Of a stretch of 64,000 bases of DNA, positions 15,971-24,999 are shown piece after piece. The DNA comes from Pseudarthrobacter sp. L1SW (GTDB lineage Bacteria; Actinomycetota; Actinomycetes; Actinomycetales; Micrococcaceae): positions 3,844,001-3,908,000 of the forward strand of contig NZ_CP078079.1 in assembly GCF_020809045.1 (NCBI RefSeq). Direction: 5' to 3'. Position 1 is the stretch's first letter. Each line of letters starts with the position of its first letter. A program made the translations under genes and the position numbers. The notes beneath the pieces were generated by a model. It was not told the DNA's origin, made no database searches, and worked only from the letters and a program-made list of their open reading frames with translations.

Positions 15971-17340
15971 GTCCTTACCGCCTCGGCAGTTTCATCAGCA
16001 GAACGCACCGGCGTCTCCAGCCCAAGGTTCTCACGCAACGTGCTGCCCGCATATCCGGTGGGGTACACGCCGCGTTCCTGCAGCTCAGGCACCAGGTGGT
16101 TCACGATGTCGTCCAGGCCGGTGGGGATCAGCCACGGCGAAATGTTGAACCCGTCCACTGCACCCACCCTCGCGTACTCCGCCAAGTGGTCCGCCACCGC
16201 GGTGTAGGACCCGGTGAAGGTCGCATCCACCCGTGCCGTGCGGGACGTGACGAACTGCCGGATGGAGAGGCCCTTGTCCTTGGCCTCCGCCCGCCACTGG
16301 TCCGCAAGCTGCCGCGCCTTGGCACCGTGGAAACCACTGCCACGGGTCTCGGAGGTCTCCTCCACCACCGGATCGATCTCCGGCAGCGGCCCGTCCGGAT
16401 CGTACCCGGACAGCTCCCGGCCCCAGAACTGCTCCAGATACGCAATCGCCTGCTGCGGCCCGATCTGCAGGCTGCGGACCCACGCCTTCTTCTCCAGGGC
16501 TTCCGCAGTGGTGGGCGCGAGGATGAACTCACTGGCCGGCATGATCTGCACGGCATTGGCGCCGCGGCCCGCGGCCAGCGAGCGCTCAACCAGGTCCTTG
16601 CGGAACTCCACGGCGTCGCCGAACTTCGGGTGCGCCGAGAAGATGACGTCCGCCTGGCGGGCGGCAAAGTTGCGTCCTTCCGGGGAGTCGCCGGCCTGGA
16701 ACAGCACGGGCCGGTACTGGGCGCTGCGCGGCAGGCGCGGCGTCACGTCCACCGTGTAATGCTGGCCCTCGTGGAGCACGCGGCGCGCCGGACCGGCAGG
16801 AGATTCCCACGAGTCCCAGATCCGCTTGGCCGTTTCCACGAACGCTTCGGCGTGCTTGTACCGGTCGGCATGGTCCAGGTAGCCGCCGCGGCGGAAGTTG
16901 GCGCCGGTCCAGGCGTTGTCCGTGGTCACGATGTTCCACGCAGCACGTCCGCCGGAGATCAGGTCCAGCGAGGCGAGCCGGTGCGCCAGGTCCGCGGGGT
17001 CGTTGTACGTGGTGTTCTGGGTGGCCACCAGCCCGATGTTCCTGGTCACCGACGCCAGCGCCGCGAGCATGGTCTGCGCGTCCGGCCGGCCCACCACATC
17101 CAGCGCGTGCGGGCGGCCCAGGTGTTCACGCAGGCGCAGCCCCTCGCCCAGGAAGAACGCGGCGAACAGTCCGCGCTCGGCGGTCTGGGCTACGCGGCGG
17201 AAGGACTCAAAATCGGTCTGCGAGCCGGATTCCGGGGCCTTCCAGATGGTGCCCGAGTTCACCCCCTGGAAGAAAACACCAAACTGGATCTTGCCCGACG
17301 GCGTGAAAACGTCGTTTTTAGCACGGCTGTGCTGTGTCAT
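15967..17340 (-). CDS. NtaA/SnaA/DszA-family flavin-dependent monooxygenase
   Basis: The 457-residue length and motifs are typical of the NtaA/SoxA/DszA branch of LLM monooxygenases: the N-terminal GVFFQGVNSGTIWK, AERGLFAAFFLGEGL, TLNIGL-like RNIGLVATQNTTYNDP, ASLDLISGGRAAWNIVTT and FRRGGYLDHADRY. Such enzymes use FMNH2 supplied by a separate reductase to hydroxylate N- or S-containing compounds. Both ends overlap neighbours by 4 nt. B. subtilis YtnJ (CmoJ) of the alkyl-cysteine salvage pathway belongs to this branch, which supports a sulfur-salvage reading. Confidence 0.9.
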   Translation of the reverse strand: MTQHSRAKNDVFTPSGKIQFGVFFQGVNSGTIWKAPESGSQTDFESFRRVAQTAERGLFAAFFLGEGLRLREHLGRPHALDVVGRPDAQTMLAALASVTRNIGLVATQNTTYNDPADLAHRLASLDLISGGRAAWNIVTTDNAWTGANFRRGGYLDHADRYKHAEAFVETAKRIWDSWESPAGPARRVLHEGQHYTVDVTPRLPRSAQYRPVLFQAGDSPEGRNFAARQADVIFSAHPKFGDAVEFRKDLVERSLAAGRGANAVQIMPASEFILAPTTAEALEKKAWVRSLQIGPQQAIAYLEQFWGRELSGYDPDGPLPEIDPVVEETSETRGSGFHGAKARQLADQWRAEAKDKGLSIRQFVTSRTARVDATFTGSYTAVADHLAEYARVGAVDGFNISPWLIPTGLDDIVNHLVPELQERGVYPTGYAGSTLRENLGLETPVRSADETAEAVRT

Positions 17341-18428
17341 GGTGTTCCCCTTACTTTTCCGGCGGTGGCGGTTGCGTAGCGGCTTGCCGGGCGCTCCAGG
17401 CCAAGCAGGTCGCGGAAGGTGCCGTCCTGCACAGGCGGCCGGAGCGCGCCGCGGCGTCGAAGCTCCGGCAGCACCAGCCGCCCCAGTTCCTCCACGTCAA
17501 TAAAGAGCGACGCCGGGTGGAGGCGCACGCCGTCTGCCTCCTTAAGGAGGCCCTCCAGGAAGTCCGCGAGACCGGCTGCAGAACCGGCGTACTCCGCCCG
17601 CCCGCCGTCGACCCCGGCACGGTCCAACCCGGCCGAACGCTCGGCCGCAGCCTGCCCGCGGGAGTCCAGGACGACGTCGAGCTCGGCAATCACTGCCACG
17701 GAACCACCAAGCCGGGCTCGCACATCGCGCACCTCCGCGGCGAGCAGCTGAGCCGTCGGGGCAGAGACCAGCACCGCATCCACAGCGTCCGCCCCAACCA
17801 GCCCCTCCCCCACCAGGGACGCCGCGGCAAGCACAGGCAGCTGGCCCTGCAGCGGCCTCGGAATGATGGATGGGCCCTTCACGGAATACCCAGGCCCGGC
17901 AAGACCGGCGGGTGCCTCAAGGCCGGCCGTCGTATCAAAGTCGATGTAGTGCAGTTTGTCCACGTCGATGTACCGGCCCGTGGCCACATCGCGGATCACG
18001 GCGTCGTCCTCCCACGAGTCCCACAGCCGGCGGGAAACCTCGATGGACGCGGCGGCTTCCTGCGCCAAAGCAGGACCGGAAACGGAAGAACGTCCGACGG
18101 CGGCAGCCGCCTCGGGTGATTCCGCTGCGGTGGCGATCCACCCCGCCCGTCCGCCGAACACATAGTCCAGGCTGGCCAGCTGGGTGGAGACGTGGAACGG
18201 CTCGGTGTAGACGGTGTCCACTTCCGGCACCAGGGCGATGCTGCGTGTCACTGGCCCGGCGAAGGCAGCGCGCTGCAGCGCATTTGCCCGGCCCGGAACC
18301 GGTGCGTCGGTGAACGTGGCGGCGTGGAACCCCGCCGACTCGGCGGCAAGCACCGCCCGGGTGATGTCCGCGCCGAGCCAGCCGGCGCCGTCGAGCTCGA
18401 GGGCAAGGAAGCCCGAGGAGATACTCAC
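17337..18428 (-). CDS. LLM-class flavin-dependent oxidoreductase (second, divergent)
   Basis: A GTG start at 18428 overlaps the upstream stop as GTGA and gives 363 residues. The protein keeps luciferase-like features (ITRAVLAAESAGFHAATFTD, EPFHVSTQLASLDYVFGGRAGWIATAA, SRRLWDSWEDDAV) but is shorter and more diverged than its neighbour, with the C-terminal GTFRDLLGLERPASRYA segment shared by such monooxygenases. The pairing with the adjacent NtaA-type gene suggests consecutive oxidations or a two-subunit enzyme; this is inference. Confidence 0.85.
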   Translation of the reverse strand: MSISSGFLALELDGAGWLGADITRAVLAAESAGFHAATFTDAPVPGRANALQRAAFAGPVTRSIALVPEVDTVYTEPFHVSTQLASLDYVFGGRAGWIATAAESPEAAAAVGRSSVSGPALAQEAAASIEVSRRLWDSWEDDAVIRDVATGRYIDVDKLHYIDFDTTAGLEAPAGLAGPGYSVKGPSIIPRPLQGQLPVLAAASLVGEGLVGADAVDAVLVSAPTAQLLAAEVRDVRARLGGSVAVIAELDVVLDSRGQAAAERSAGLDRAGVDGGRAEYAGSAAGLADFLEGLLKEADGVRLHPASLFIDVEELGRLVLPELRRRGALRPPVQDGTFRDLLGLERPASRYATATAGKVRGTP

Positions 18429-19258
18429 TGCTGGTCCTGACGTTCGTAGGGAATCTTTTCGCCGGCTTCGATGGCCACCGCCAGCCTGTTTTCGGCCGGC
18501 GGAAGGGGGCAGGTGGCGAGGTCCGTGTAGGCGCATGGCAGGTTCACGGCCCGGTTGAAGTCCAGCTCCACGGACCCGTCCGCAGCCGGCACCACGGTCA
18601 GCGAGCGGTTGGCCGCATAGGTGGTTTTGCCGGAGGTCTGGTCCGTGAACAGCACGGACAGCGAGCCCGACGCGTGGCCGTTGAACGCGGTCAGCACGAG
18701 CTCCTGGCCGGCCAGCTTGAAGCGGATCTCACCCGGTGCCTCGTACACGTGCTGGATGCCTTCGACGGCGGCACCCACCGTAGTGGGCCGCGGCGCCTCG
18801 AACGGCACGTACGTACCGCGGACGGCGTAGGCTGCGTCCGGCGAATACGCGGGCGTGCCCTGGTATTCGCGCAGCAAGCTGTTCTCCGGGTTCCGCGGCC
18901 GCACAATGTACTCGCCGCCGCGTTTGGCCAGCTCAATGACAGAATCGCCGGACACCAGGGTGATGCCGCCGCGCTCCTCGATGGGACCGAATTCCAGCGC
19001 CGCCCCGGCGGCGGTGTTCAGCTCCTGCCCGTCCCGTTGGAGACTTTCGCCCGGCTCCAAAACGACGCGGACGACGTCGGCCTCCACATGCCAGGCGCCC
19101 GGGGCACCTTCCAGCCAGGCGGCCTCGCTGCCCAGCCAGTGCAGGTGGGTCACCGCCAGGAAACCGTGAGGGTGCGCCCGCTGCTGCTCGTGCGCCGCGT
19201 GCCATTGCTCCCAATCGGCGTCGAAGGATTCAAGGGCGGTTTCAGTGGACGTGCTCAT
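18425..19258 (-). CDS. DUF1684 domain-containing protein
   Basis: The 277-residue protein has the DUF1684 C-terminal signature: FNRAVNLPCAYTDLATCPLPP, then ENRLAVAIEAGEKIPYE. The first part, HPHGFLAVTHLHWLG, is also typical. No biochemical role is established for the family as far as I know. ATG 19258 overlaps the TGA of the binding-protein gene and the stop overlaps the next GTG, so it is embedded in the operon and probably acts in the same pathway, in the cytoplasm (no signal peptide). Confidence 0.85.
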   Translation of the reverse strand: MSTSTETALESFDADWEQWHAAHEQQRAHPHGFLAVTHLHWLGSEAAWLEGAPGAWHVEADVVRVVLEPGESLQRDGQELNTAAGAALEFGPIEERGGITLVSGDSVIELAKRGGEYIVRPRNPENSLLREYQGTPAYSPDAAYAVRGTYVPFEAPRPTTVGAAVEGIQHVYEAPGEIRFKLAGQELVLTAFNGHASGSLSVLFTDQTSGKTTYAANRSLTVVPAADGSVELDFNRAVNLPCAYTDLATCPLPPAENRLAVAIEAGEKIPYERQDQQ

Positions 19259-20298
19259 TTCGCAGCTCCAAACGTTTCCTGGGTGATGGTCTTGGCTTCC
19301 GGCAGCGCTTCCTCGGACAGGCCCCAGCGCTCCAGCACCTTGGCGTAGGAACCGTCGTCGATCGCGGAGTTCAGTGCTTCGGTGATCACGGGAGACAGGC
19401 CGTTGCCCCGCAGCGACGTGGCGGCCACCAGTGTTTCGGACGGCCAGCCGGCGTTGACCTTGCCCACCACTTTCAGGTCGTCGCGGGTGTTTTCGCGGTA
19501 CACAGTGGACGGGTAGGGCGCGATGTTCAGGTCCGTGCGGCCGGAGGACAGGGCCAGGATGGTGTCGGCGTCGGAGGAGTAGTACTGGAGGGTGGCCGGC
19601 GCCTTGCCCTTCGCTTCGAGCTCCTTGTTCCATGCGAGCAGGATCTTTTCCTGGTTGGTGCCGGACCCCACGGACACCTTCAGGCCGGAGATGTCGTCTG
19701 CCCCCTTGATGTCATAGGTGGCTGACTTCCTGGCCTCGAATCCCATGAACGCCGCCCGGTAGCTGGCGAAGTCGAACAGCTTCACCCGGTCCCTGTTGAC
19801 GCCCACGTTGGAGAACACGGCTTCGAAGTCGCCGGACTGGGTCTTCAGCGGCCAGTTCTCCCACGAGGTCACCTGCACGTCCAGCTCCAGGCCCAGTTTG
19901 TCCGCCACCAGCTGCGCGATGTCCAGCTCGGAACCAATGGGCGTCTTGTCATCCGTGGCGTGGAAGGACAGCGGGATGGACCCCGCCGTGGTGGCCACGG
20001 TCAGCTTGCCGTCCCTGCCGATCAGCTCGGGAACCTTGGCGGCGAGCGCCGCATCCTCCTCCGTGCGGATGCGCTGCTGGTCCGGCGAGGTGTTGTAGAC
20101 GACGCCGTTGCGTGCCGCCGTCGTCTCCGCCCCTCCGGTGGAGGTGCCCGCGGCGGTTGCGCCGGGATCAGCGCAGCCTGCGAGCGCGGCTGTAGTAAAG
20201 AAAGCAGTGCCGAGGAGTACGACGGCGGGCAGCACCGCGAACGGGCGGCCGCGGCGTGGTCGGCGGGTAAGGCCGGTAATGCCGGTGGGAAGTGCCAT
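19255..20298 (-). CDS. Amino-acid-type ABC transporter substrate-binding lipoprotein
   Basis: ATG 20298 has AAGGA 8 nt upstream and gives 347 residues. The N-terminus is a basic region, a hydrophobic stretch and the lipobox LAGC, so the protein should be anchored outside the membrane. The body matches family 3 solute-binding proteins (LTVATTAGSIPLSFHATDDKTPIGSELDIAQLVADKLGLELD, YDIKGADDISGLKVSVGSGTNQEKILLAWN). These bind polar amino acids, opines or cystine-like compounds. It lies 10 bp after the ATPase gene. Confidence 0.9.
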   Translation of the reverse strand: MALPTGITGLTRRPRRGRPFAVLPAVVLLGTAFFTTAALAGCADPGATAAGTSTGGAETTAARNGVVYNTSPDQQRIRTEEDAALAAKVPELIGRDGKLTVATTAGSIPLSFHATDDKTPIGSELDIAQLVADKLGLELDVQVTSWENWPLKTQSGDFEAVFSNVGVNRDRVKLFDFASYRAAFMGFEARKSATYDIKGADDISGLKVSVGSGTNQEKILLAWNKELEAKGKAPATLQYYSSDADTILALSSGRTDLNIAPYPSTVYRENTRDDLKVVGKVNAGWPSETLVAATSLRGNGLSPVITEALNSAIDDGSYAKVLERWGLSEEALPEAKTITQETFGAAK

Positions 20299-20308
20299 GG
20301 GGAATCCT

Positions 20309-21124
20309 TTAGATGTTGAAGGCCGGTTCGAGCACCTTGGAGAAGAAGCTCCGGGTGCGCGGTTCCTGCGGATTGGTGAAAATCTGTTCCGGGCTGCCCT
20401 GTTCCACAATCTGCCCCTGGTCCATAAACACCACGGTGTCCGCCACGTCGCGGGCGAAGCCCATCTCGTGGGTGACGATGATCAGCGTGGTGCCGGATTT
20501 CGCGAGTTCGCGGATGACGTCCAGCACCTCGTTGACCAGCTCGGGGTCCAGGGCCGAGGTGGGCTCGTCGAACAGCAGGATCTTGGGGTTTAGGGCCAGG
20601 GCGCGGGCGATGGCAACCCGCTGCTGCTGGCCGCCGGAGAGCTGGCGCGGGTAGGCGCCGGCACGGTCCTTCAGGCCCACCCGGTCCAGCAGTTCCAGGC
20701 CGCGGCGCCGGGCTTCCTCCCTGGACTTTCCCTGGGCGACGACGGGCGCTTCGGCCACGTTTTCCAGAGCGGTCAGGTGCGGGAACAGGTTGAAGCTCTG
20801 GAACACCATGCCGATTTCGGTGCGCTGCCTGAGGATCTCCTTCTCGCGCAGTTCGTGCAGCCGCTGGCCCCGGACCTCATAGCCCACCAGGCTGCCGTCA
20901 ATGGAAATGAAGCCCCCGTCCACCTTTTCCAGGTGGTTGATGGTGCGCAGCAGTGTGGACTTCCCGGAACCGGAGGGGCCCACGATGACGGCCACCCCGC
21001 CCGGCTCGACCGTGAGGCTCACCCCCTTGAGGACCTCCGTGGCGCCGAAGGACTTGCGGACTTTGGTGATCTCCACCAGGCCGCGGGTGGTCGGGGCGGT
21101 GGCAGTTGCAGTGGTGGTGCTCAT
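20309..21124 (-). CDS. Polar amino-acid ABC transporter ATP-binding protein
   Basis: The 271-residue ATPase has Walker A GPSGSGKST, the Q-loop FQSFNLFPHLTALENV, the signature LSGGQQQRVAIARAL, Walker B ILLFDEPTSALDPE and the switch histidine in IIVTHEMGFA. It matches the GlnQ/HisP/TcyN subfamily. ATG 21124 overlaps the permease TGA as ATGA; the longer frame upstream is an antisense-free extension inside the permease gene and is rejected. Confidence 0.93.
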   Translation of the reverse strand: MSTTTATATAPTTRGLVEITKVRKSFGATEVLKGVSLTVEPGGVAVIVGPSGSGKSTLLRTINHLEKVDGGFISIDGSLVGYEVRGQRLHELREKEILRQRTEIGMVFQSFNLFPHLTALENVAEAPVVAQGKSREEARRRGLELLDRVGLKDRAGAYPRQLSGGQQQRVAIARALALNPKILLFDEPTSALDPELVNEVLDVIRELAKSGTTLIIVTHEMGFARDVADTVVFMDQGQIVEQGSPEQIFTNPQEPRTRSFFSKVLEPAFNI

Positions 21125-22137
21125 CGGGCGTTCCTTGAGGTGCTGGCCACAGCGTGGGTGGCGAAGAATTTGCGGGCCTTCTGCAGGGGCGTCAGCGGGA
21201 GGTTCCGCACCGCACCCTTGGCGTAGTGCCGTTCGATGTAGTACTGGAAGACGCTGAGCACGGACGTGATGGCTACGTACCAAAGGGTGGCCACCAGCAG
21301 CAGCGGCAGGACCTGCTGGGTGCGGTTGTAGATGACCTGCACCGTGTAGAACAGCTCGGAGTAGGCAAGGACGTACACAATGGACGTGCCCTTCACCAGG
21401 CCGATGATCTCGTTGAAAGCTGTGGGCAGGATGGCCCGCATCGCCTGCGGCAGGACAATCCGGGTGGAGCGGCGCCAGGCCGGGATGCCCAGTGCTGCCG
21501 CGGCTTCAAGCTGGCCCTGGTCCACGGAGAGGATGCCGCCGCGGATGATCTCCGCGGAGTAGGCTGCCTGGTTCAGGGTCAGGCCCAGCACTGCTGCCGC
21601 AAACTGGCTGATCAGTGTGGTGGTCTGCACCTCGAAGAACCGGACGTCCGTGAACGGGACACCTAAGCTGATTTTTTCGTACAGGTAGCCCAGGTTGTAC
21701 CAAAGCAGCAGCTGGACCAGCAGCGGTGTGGACCGGAAAATCCAGGAGAACGTCCAGGACACCGAGACCAGCAAAGGCGAGGCGGACAGCCGCATCAGCG
21801 CCAGGATGAAGCCCAGCACAAAGCCCAGGATTCCCGAGATCGCGGTCAGCTTCAGGGTTTCCAGCAACCCGGTGATGACGGACTGGGCGGTGAACCACTG
21901 CGCCACCACGCCCCACTCCCACCGCGGGTTGGTGGCCAGGGACCACGCCACCGCAAGCACGCCCAGGGCCACCACACCGGTGCCCACCCAGCGCCAGGTA
22001 TGCTTCGCGGCCACCACCCGGTAGGCGGAGTAATCCGCGGCCACCCGGGCCGGCACCCCTTCGGGAGGCAGGCTGGCGCTGGCAGCCTGCTGTGCTGACG
22101 TTGTTGACTGCGCCGCCGTAGCTGCTGCTGAACCCAC
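21121..22137 (-). CDS. Polar amino-acid ABC transporter permease
   Basis: This is a HisM/TcyL-type inner-membrane permease with about 5-6 membrane segments. It has the EAA-loop region QLEAAAALGIPAWRRSTRIVLPQAMR and the conserved N-terminal signature GLLETLKLTAISGILGFVLGFILALMR. The GTG at 22137 has a GAGGTGG site upstream and gives 338 residues; an ATG at 22206 would add 23 residues. It is the first gene of the operon. Only one permease is present, so it probably acts as a homodimer. Confidence 0.9.
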   Translation of the reverse strand: MGSAAATAAQSTTSAQQAASASLPPEGVPARVAADYSAYRVVAAKHTWRWVGTGVVALGVLAVAWSLATNPRWEWGVVAQWFTAQSVITGLLETLKLTAISGILGFVLGFILALMRLSASPLLVSVSWTFSWIFRSTPLLVQLLLWYNLGYLYEKISLGVPFTDVRFFEVQTTTLISQFAAAVLGLTLNQAAYSAEIIRGGILSVDQGQLEAAAALGIPAWRRSTRIVLPQAMRAILPTAFNEIIGLVKGTSIVYVLAYSELFYTVQVIYNRTQQVLPLLLVATLWYVAITSVLSVFQYYIERHYAKGAVRNLPLTPLQKARKFFATHAVASTSRNAR

Positions 22138-22408
22138 GCGCCACCTCGCTTCTCTCTTAATCGGATTGTTGAGGCCGGAGCTTGTTGCCCCGGCTGCTGG
22201 CTGCAAATCTAGGACCGGCCGGAACGGGCCAGCAAGGCGGCAAGTTGCATACGTTCACCGGAGTTCGCACGGCGTCATGAGTCGGGTTTTTTGCGTCCCT
22301 TGACGGGATATGACGCGGAGTTAACGCCCGTGACCAGGCGCTCGACCGCCGTCGAAACCGCTGCCTAGCATGAGGCTCTCAACCAAGCCCCCGCCGTCAG
22401 GAGCGCCC

Positions 22409-24349
22409 ATGCCAGCGAACATCCCGGCCGTCGTATTCGTCGGCGGCGGACCCCGCACGGCCGGTGTGCTTGAGCGGCTCGCCGCGAACCGTCCGGAACT
22501 CTTCAGCGGGCCGCTGGAACTCCACGTCGTCGAGCCGCACGTTCCCGGTTCCGGCCGCATCTGGCGCTACGACCAGCATCCCGGCCTCCTGCTCAACTCC
22601 ATGGCGGCGGACATCACCATGTTTACCGACGCCTCGGTGGCCTGCGAGGGCCCGGCCCGCCCGGGTCCCAACCTGGCCGAATGGGCCGCCGGCGTGCTGG
22701 ACGGGTCCATCACGGACGTGCCGGACTTCCCGCACACCCTGCGGGAGCAGCTGCGCTCGCTCACCGGCTCCACGTTCCCCACCCGCCAGCTGCAGAGCCA
22801 GTACCTGGAGTGGTTCTACCGTCGCGCGGCGAAGTCCCTTGGCCGCAGCATCACCGTCCACCGGACCGTGGCCGTGGACGTCTCCGCGCTTGATGCCGGC
22901 GGCCATGCTGTGGCGTTGGCCAACGGCCGGACCCTGCACGCGGACATCCTGGTCACGGCCCTGGGCCACACCGACTCCCGTCCGGATGCCGCCTCCGAAG
23001 CCTGGGCCAACTTCGCCGCACGTCACGGCGGCTACCACGCGGCACCCGGCTACACCACCGACGTCGACTACTCACCCATCGCCCCCGGGCAGGACGTCAT
23101 CGTGGCGGGCATGGGGCTGGCCTTCGTTGACCTCCTGGTCCTCCTGATGGAGGGACGCGGCGGACGGTTCGAGGAGGCGTCCGACGGCGGGCTGCGCTAC
23201 CTTCCCTCGGGCCGGGAACCACGGCTGTGGGCGGGGTCGCGGCGGGGAGTGCCGTACCACTCCAAGATCTCCTCAACCCTGCGGGGCGAGGCTCCCGGGC
23301 CCTTGCGGTTCCTGACCTCCGCCGCAGTGGAGGCGCTGCTGGAGCGGCACGGGGAACTGGATTTCCGGCGGGACCTGTGGCCGCTGATCGCCAAGGAAGC
23401 CGGGTACGGCTACTACCGGGAGATCCTGACAGGCCGCCCTGCGCTGGCCGCCATGGACTGGGATGAATTTGCCGCCCGGTACGCTGCCCTGGACTGGTAC
23501 AGCGCAGCCCGTGAAGAACTCGTGGCCGCTGCCGTACCCGACGCCGGCCTGCACCTTGACCTGGAGCGACTGGACCGGCCTTTCGCCGGCCGCAGCTTTG
23601 CGGGCCACCAGGACGCGCAGGACGCGGTGGCCCGGTACATCGAGCACGATCTTGCCCTGCGGGACAGCCCGGACCACCCCGAAACGCTGGCACTCTTCCT
23701 CGCCCTGCTGCACGTGTACATGGAGGTGGGCCGGGTTGTCCCCCAGGAACGGCTCAACGCCCGGTCCCAGCAGACGGTCCACGGCTGGTGGCATGGCTTC
23801 TTCAGCTTCGCGGACTCCGGGCCGCCGCCGCATAGGCTCCGGCAGATGCTGGCACTGCACCGGGCCGGGCTGCTGAACTTCCTGGGGCCGGGCCTTGGGA
23901 TCTCCACCGATGAGGCCGCCGGCACGTTCCTGGCCAGTTCCCCGCAGTCCCCGGTGACGGTGACAGCGAAGGCTTTCATCGAAGCGCGGCTCCCTGCCAC
24001 GTCCGTGGCGCGCTCGCTCAACCCGTTTCTCGAGTCCCTGCACCGGAACGGCCTGGGCACGGAGCAGCGGCTGCTCACGGCGGACGGCATCCACTCCACC
24101 GGGAAGCTGCTGGTCACGTCCCGGCACCAATTGGTGGACGCGCAAGGGCAGCCCCGCACCTCGGTTTTCGGCATAGGTCCGGGGACGTCCGGCTGGGGTG
24201 CCGCCGCCTTCGCCCGGCCAGGCACCAATGCCGCACCCTTCCGCGAGAACGATGCCTTGGCCCGGACCATCCTGTCCGTTGCGCGTGGACTCGCCGCGGA
24301 AGCCTCCGCCACACCGTCCGCAGAACCCGCCGCCGTCGGAAAGAACTGA
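22409..24349 (+). CDS. FAD/NAD(P)-binding protein (YdhS-like)
   Basis: The 646-residue protein begins with a Rossmann motif (AVVFVGGGPRTAGVLERL) and continues with features of the FAD-NAD(P)-binding family PF13454, including GSGRIWRYDQHPGLLLNSMA, VTALGHTDSRP and a second nucleotide motif VIVAGMGLAFVDLLVLLMEGRGGRF. Related proteins include E. coli YdhS, of unclear function, and are distantly similar to N-hydroxylating monooxygenases. ATG 22409 has AGGAG 5 nt upstream. It is divergent from the transporter operon across about 270 bp and followed after 3 nt by an acetyltransferase, so all three units may serve one pathway. Confidence 0.85.
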   Translation: MPANIPAVVFVGGGPRTAGVLERLAANRPELFSGPLELHVVEPHVPGSGRIWRYDQHPGLLLNSMAADITMFTDASVACEGPARPGPNLAEWAAGVLDGSITDVPDFPHTLREQLRSLTGSTFPTRQLQSQYLEWFYRRAAKSLGRSITVHRTVAVDVSALDAGGHAVALANGRTLHADILVTALGHTDSRPDAASEAWANFAARHGGYHAAPGYTTDVDYSPIAPGQDVIVAGMGLAFVDLLVLLMEGRGGRFEEASDGGLRYLPSGREPRLWAGSRRGVPYHSKISSTLRGEAPGPLRFLTSAAVEALLERHGELDFRRDLWPLIAKEAGYGYYREILTGRPALAAMDWDEFAARYAALDWYSAAREELVAAAVPDAGLHLDLERLDRPFAGRSFAGHQDAQDAVARYIEHDLALRDSPDHPETLALFLALLHVYMEVGRVVPQERLNARSQQTVHGWWHGFFSFADSGPPPHRLRQMLALHRAGLLNFLGPGLGISTDEAAGTFLASSPQSPVTVTAKAFIEARLPATSVARSLNPFLESLHRNGLGTEQRLLTADGIHSTGKLLVTSRHQLVDAQGQPRTSVFGIGPGTSGWGAAAFARPGTNAAPFRENDALARTILSVARGLAAEASATPSAEPAAVGKN

Positions 24350-24352
24350 ACC

Positions 24353-24955
24353 GTGACTGCTGAACCTGAACTCAGGCAACTGTCCGTGGCCACCGAACCC
24401 ATCGGGGCAAGGCCCTCGGACCATGTGCCCCGGCCGCTTGACCCGGCCTCGCTGACGGTCCTGAACCTGCCCATGCACGATCCGCGGGTCCGGCCGCTGC
24501 TGGATGAACTCGCCGTCGAGTACGACACCCGCTACGGCGACCTCTTTGGCCGGAAAGCTGCGGCCGATGAACTGAACCGCTACCCGGCGGACGAATTCGA
24601 GGGACCAGCCGGTGCCCTGCTGCTGGTCCAGGAGCAGGGGAAATCCGTGGCCGGCGGCGCCTTCCGCCGCTATGATCCCAGGACTGCGGAACTGAAGCGG
24701 ATCTGGACGCACTCGGGGCATCGCCGTCGCGGTTTGGGGAGGCTGGTGCTGGCGGAACTGGAAGCCCTGGCCGCTGCGCGCGGCTACACAAGGCTCTACC
24801 TCACCACCGGTCCCCGGCAGCCTGAGGCCAAGCACCTTTACCTCAGTGCCGGCTACCGGCCGCAGTTCGACCTTGCCGCCGATCCTGGGACGCTGAAGTT
24901 CCTGGCATTCACGAAGGACCTGCCTCAAATTGCGCCCGCGTCCGCGCCGAACTGA
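24353..24955 (+). CDS. GNAT-family N-acetyltransferase
   Basis: The 200-residue protein has the GNAT acetyl-CoA loop HRRRGLGRLVLAELEALAAARGYTRLYL (motif A and B, residues about 122-149) followed by AKHLYLSAGYR. The GTG start lies 3 nt after the TGA of the preceding gene, indicating coupled translation. In Bacillus, the SnaA acetyltransferase starts alkyl-cysteine salvage; a comparable N-acetylation of an imported amino acid is possible here, but the sequence alone does not show the substrate. Confidence 0.85.
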   Translation: MTAEPELRQLSVATEPIGARPSDHVPRPLDPASLTVLNLPMHDPRVRPLLDELAVEYDTRYGDLFGRKAAADELNRYPADEFEGPAGALLLVQEQGKSVAGGAFRRYDPRTAELKRIWTHSGHRRRGLGRLVLAELEALAAARGYTRLYLTTGPRQPEAKHLYLSAGYRPQFDLAADPGTLKFLAFTKDLPQIAPASAPN

Positions 24956-24999
24956 CGGCGGACCCGGCGCGGGGTTGCGGCCGCCGCTAAGCTAGCGCC

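Noticed and set aside
18425..19633. A 402-codon version of the DUF1684 gene
   Set aside because: The extension lies in the out-of-frame end of the binding-protein gene; ATG 19258 matches the operon's overlap pattern and the family length.
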